Shown here: positions 55,605 through 57,973 of the stretch, piece after piece | Position numbering within the stretch: position 1 is the first letter of the stretch | Layout of the letters: each line of letters starts with the position of its first letter | Assembly: GCA_900319405.1 (NCBI GenBank) | Contig: ONOH01000010.1 | Span: 1 to 57,973 of the forward strand | DNA length: 57,973 nucleotides | Source: an uncultured Bacteroidales bacterium | Lineage (GTDB): Bacteria; Bacteroidota; Bacteroidia; Bacteroidales; UBA932 | Direction of reading: 5' to 3' | Notes under the pieces: model-generated | What the model saw: the letters and a program-made list of their open reading frames with translations, nothing else | Databases searched by the model: none | Told to the model about the DNA's origin: nothing | Program-made: the position numbers and the translations under genes

Positions 55605-56243
55605 CTACCATCTGTAATAAGCACCGAACGAAAGGAGGCGGGATCCCGCCTGGAAGATGTGAAAGATGTCGGTCATCGAATTGAGCATTCCGAGTTCCGC
55701 GTTTCCGCCCCAGTGCCCTTTCCCGACTTCCACCCCTATCCAGTTCAGGTTGAGGGCGATGCCTGCCTTGAACTGTTTCTGGTTGTCAAAGGTAAACAAG
55801 GCGCCCGCCCCCAGTCCCGAGTAGAGGCGGACCATCGGCCGGTCCAGGTAGGTGAAACGGACGGTGGGCATCAGCACGATATCCCAGTTGTGCACCGGAA
55901 CTTCCGCTTTTATCAGATTGTGGTAGCGGTCGAAGTTGCCCTCCTTCCAGAAGATGCCTTCCGCATCGGCCTGGATGCCTACGCTCACTACCCTGGTAAG
56001 GCGTCGGAGATATTCGGCGTAGAAATGACCGGTGTAGCCGAAATCGTATTTCTCCATCCGGGAAAAGGAAGGCGGAAGTGACTCCGGGGAGGGGTAGGTC
56101 CCGCGGGGATTGGCGTGGAAAACGAGTGTTTCGAAAAGCATGTCTCCCCAGCCGAAGCGGAAAGTGTGTTTTTCCCCGGGCGGCTGCGTCGCAAAAGCGG
56201 GCACGGCCACACACAGAAGCAGGAAGGCGAGTAACTTGCGCAT
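55605..56243 (-). CDS. putative outer-membrane beta-barrel protein
   Basis: From ATG 56243 the product has 212 residues with a signal peptide (MRKLLAFLLLCVAVPAFA). The mature part alternates hydrophobic and polar residues in short strands (FGYTGHFYAEYLRRL, VVSVGIQADAEGIFW, VRLYSGLGAGALFTF) and ends SFGAYYRW with a terminal aromatic residue, consistent with an 8-10 strand barrel. It starts 2 bases after pgi, in the same operon, and is followed by two lipoprotein genes. No specific function is proposed. Confidence 0.75.
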   Translation of the reverse strand: MRKLLAFLLLCVAVPAFATQPPGEKHTFRFGWGDMLFETLVFHANPRGTYPSPESLPPSFSRMEKYDFGYTGHFYAEYLRRLTRVVSVGIQADAEGIFWKEGNFDRYHNLIKAEVPVHNWDIVLMPTVRFTYLDRPMVRLYSGLGAGALFTFDNQKQFKAGIALNLNWIGVEVGKGHWGGNAELGMLNSMTDIFHIFQAGSRLLSFGAYYRW

Positions 56244-56245
56244 TT

Positions 56246-57586
56246 TTATTGAATCCTGGCCCGGATGGCCCGGGTGGCCTCTTCGTAACCGGGTTTTTCC
56301 AGCAGGGCAAACATATTCTTCTTGTAAGCCTCTACGCCGGGCTGGTTGAAGGGATTCACCCCCAGGGTGTAGGCGCTGATGCCGCAGGCAAACTCGAAGA
56401 AGTAAAGGAGAGCGCCCAGATGCTGTGCATCCAGGGTTTCGATGGACACGGTCATCTGGGGAACTCCGCCGTCGATGTGGGCCAGGCGGGTACCCAGTTC
56501 GGCCATGTGGTTGCAATGCTCCACGTGTTTTCCGGCGAGGAAGTTGAGCTGGTCCAGGTTCTGCGGATCGGGGCCGATGACCATGCTTCGCCGGGCCTTT
56601 TCCACGTGAAGGACGGTCTCGAACAGGATGCGGGTGCCTTCCTGGATGAACTGGCCCATGGAGTGGAGGTCGGCCGTGTTGTTCACGCTGGCGGGGAAGA
56701 TGCCGGTGCCGTCCTTCCCCTCGGATTCACCGTATAGCTGTTTCCACCATTCGGCCACGTAGGTGAGTTTGGGATTGTAGTTGACCAGGATTTCCGTTGT
56801 CTTCCCATATTCGGAGAACAGGAGGTTTCGCATGGCAGCGTAGACCACGGCGGGGTTTTCGGCCGATTTCACCGCGAGGGAACTTTCGGCCTTGCGGGCG
56901 CCTTCCACCAGGGCGTTGATGTCCATTCCGGCGGCGGCGATGGGCAGAAGGCCTACCGGCGTGAGGACGGAGAACCGGCCGCCCACGTTGTCAGGAACGA
57001 CGAAGGTCTTGTAGCCTTCTTGGTTGGAGAGGGTCTTGAGGGCGCCCTTCTTCGCGTCAGTGATGGCTACGATGCGCTGGGTAGCGTCCGTTTTACCGTA
57101 GCGCTCTTCGATAAACTGTTTCACGATGCGGAAGGCAACGGCCGGCTCCGTGGTGGTGCCGCTCTTGGAAATGACGATGCAGGCCACGTTGCGCTCGGCG
57201 GCCAGGTCCATGAGTTCGGCCAGGTATTCCTCGGAAAGGTTGTTGCCGGCAAAGACCACCTCGGCGGCGTCTTTTCTCTTGAGCTGCTTGGCAAAGTTGT
57301 GGCTCAGGGCCTCCATTACGCACTTGGCGCCCAGGTAGCTGCCGCCGATGCCGATGGCAATCACCAGGTCCACGCCTTTGCGGGCCCATTTGTCGCGGAT
57401 GGCTTCGTATTCGGACAGTTCACGGTCCGTAATCTGGCGGGGGAGTTTCTTCCAGCCCAGGAAATCGTTGCCGGCGCCGGTCTCGTCCTTGAGAACATCG
57501 AAGGCATCCAGGGCCTTGGCTACATAAGCTTCATACTTGGCGGAATCTACAAAAGACTCGCAGCCTTTGGTTTCTACTCTGATCAT
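56246..57586 (-). CDS. pgi: glucose-6-phosphate isomerase
   Basis: From ATG 57586 the 446-residue enzyme interconverts glucose 6-phosphate and fructose 6-phosphate. Visible are the sugar-phosphate motif AIGIGGSYLGAK, the SKSGTTTEPA loop, the catalytic region YVAEWWKQLYGESEGKDG and the C-terminal signature GVNPFNQPGVEAYKKN. Size matches the shorter bacterial form. First gene of a leftward five-gene unit (pgi, barrel, hydrolase, lipoprotein, phosphatase); -7 box TACATTTG lies at 57624-57617. Confidence 0.96.
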   Translation of the reverse strand: MIRVETKGCESFVDSAKYEAYVAKALDAFDVLKDETGAGNDFLGWKKLPRQITDRELSEYEAIRDKWARKGVDLVIAIGIGGSYLGAKCVMEALSHNFAKQLKRKDAAEVVFAGNNLSEEYLAELMDLAAERNVACIVISKSGTTTEPAVAFRIVKQFIEERYGKTDATQRIVAITDAKKGALKTLSNQEGYKTFVVPDNVGGRFSVLTPVGLLPIAAAGMDINALVEGARKAESSLAVKSAENPAVVYAAMRNLLFSEYGKTTEILVNYNPKLTYVAEWWKQLYGESEGKDGTGIFPASVNNTADLHSMGQFIQEGTRILFETVLHVEKARRSMVIGPDPQNLDQLNFLAGKHVEHCNHMAELGTRLAHIDGGVPQMTVSIETLDAQHLGALLYFFEFACGISAYTLGVNPFNQPGVEAYKKNMFALLEKPGYEEATRAIRARIQ

Positions 57587-57646
57587 ATAGGATTCTTTGT
57601 TTTGTTTCTCAATTCGCAAATGTACGCATTTTCCGCAAATAATCCT

Positions 57647-57654
57647 TATCTTTG
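57647..57654 (+). promoter_or_regulatory. -7 box of a predicted leaderless transcript (FGE-like gene)
   Basis: TATCTTTG ending four bases before the ATG at 57659. Confidence 0.5.
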
Positions 57655-57658
57655 AGCT

Positions 57659-57973
57659 ATGAATGCTATGCTTACCGTTCTTTTGAGTCTTTTATGGACC
57701 CTTCAGCTGCCCCTTCCCAAGATGGTGGAGATTCCCGGAGGGCGTTCCTACATGGGCACCCTGAATCCTTCTGTGGAAAACAGGGATGAAACGTATCGGG
57801 AGGTGTGCCTTCCGGCCTTTCTGATGAGCGAGACGGAGATTACCAACGCTCAGTATGAGGCCTTTGACCCTGCTCACAAGGCCCTTCGTGGGTACAAAGG
57901 TTTTTCGAACGATGACGATGAGGCTGTGGTGATGGTGAGCTGGGAGGATGCCCAGGCCTATTGCCGATGGCTT
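57659..57973 (+). CDS. formylglycine-generating-enzyme / SUMF1-like protein (partial)
   Basis: The first 105 residues of a protein that runs off the right edge. After a short hydrophobic N-terminus (MLTVLLSLLWTLQL, a likely signal peptide) comes the typical FGE-sulfatase opening: MVEIPGGRSYMG, then the conserved FLMSETEITNAQYEAF and VVMVSWEDAQAYCRWL. True FGEs convert a cysteine in sulfatases to formylglycine; many Bacteroidota relatives are not enzymes but act in surface or gliding systems. The catalytic cysteines would lie beyond the window, so function is undecided. Confidence 0.88.
   Translation, partial: MNAMLTVLLSLLWTLQLPLPKMVEIPGGRSYMGTLNPSVENRDETYREVCLPAFLMSETEITNAQYEAFDPAHKALRGYKGFSNDDDEAVVMVSWEDAQAYCRWL

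Overview
The window looks like chromosomal DNA of a GC-rich member of the Bacteroidales (Bacteroidota). Evidence: promoters of the Bacteroidota type recur throughout (a -33 TTG/TTTG, 19-20 bases, then a -7 TAnnTTTG), lipoproteins and outer-membrane barrels are frequent, and the housekeeping genes (gyrB, tig, clpP-clpX, recA, pgi) have Bacteroidales-like proteins. Genus cannot be fixed from the sequence alone.

Layout. 1-6.6 kb: end of an unknown gene, a hotdog thioesterase, a small membrane peptide, an outer-membrane protein, a repeat-rich patch beside tRNA-Ala(CGC), phosphoglucomutase, a THUMP-like methyltransferase, endonuclease III and an FtsE-type ATPase. 6.6-18.7 kb: a rightward run of TPR protein, outer-membrane barrel, gyrB, 7TM-HD phosphodiesterase, trigger factor, clpP and clpX. 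18.7-21.6 kb: a GH20 hexosaminidase converging on, and overlapping, a PI-PLC-like lipoprotein. 21.7-28.2 kb: an AT-rich island with a HicBA toxin-antitoxin pair, a nine-repeat type II-C CRISPR array, cas2, cas1, cas9 and a tracrRNA, ending at tRNA-Val(GAC). 28.4-45.2 kb: RidA-like protein, S9 peptidase, lipoate ligase, SGNH hydrolase, mnmA, ABC-F ATPase, phytase-like protein, recA, a ComEA-like protein, rsmI, tdk, rlmN, a patatin-barrel fusion and recX. 45.2-53.1 kb: a hexuronate operon (uxaC-uxaA-uxaB-exuT-kdgK-eda) followed by rnpB. 53.1-57.9 kb: a leftward pgi-led five-gene operon and the start of an FGE-sulfatase-like gene.

The most interesting region is the CRISPR island. Each 48-base repeat carries a full Bacteroidota promoter (TTG, 20 bases, TACCTTTG), so each spacer could be transcribed on its own, as known for Neisseria and Campylobacter type II-C arrays. 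The tracrRNA lies divergently upstream of cas9 with a clear promoter, anti-repeat and terminator. The predicted cas9 promoter overlaps the tracrRNA terminator, so the cas9 mRNA leader would be antisense to the whole tracrRNA. A 20-base near-identical direct repeat brackets the island.

Other signals: six genes whose -7 box ends only 4-5 bases before the start codon (predicted leaderless mRNAs); a ladder of overlapping hairpins between two convergent genes at 5.2 kb; REP-like dispersed repeats inserted in frame in three enzymes; and inverted copies of the tRNA-Ala 3' end next to that tRNA. All functional names come from motif recognition without database searches.
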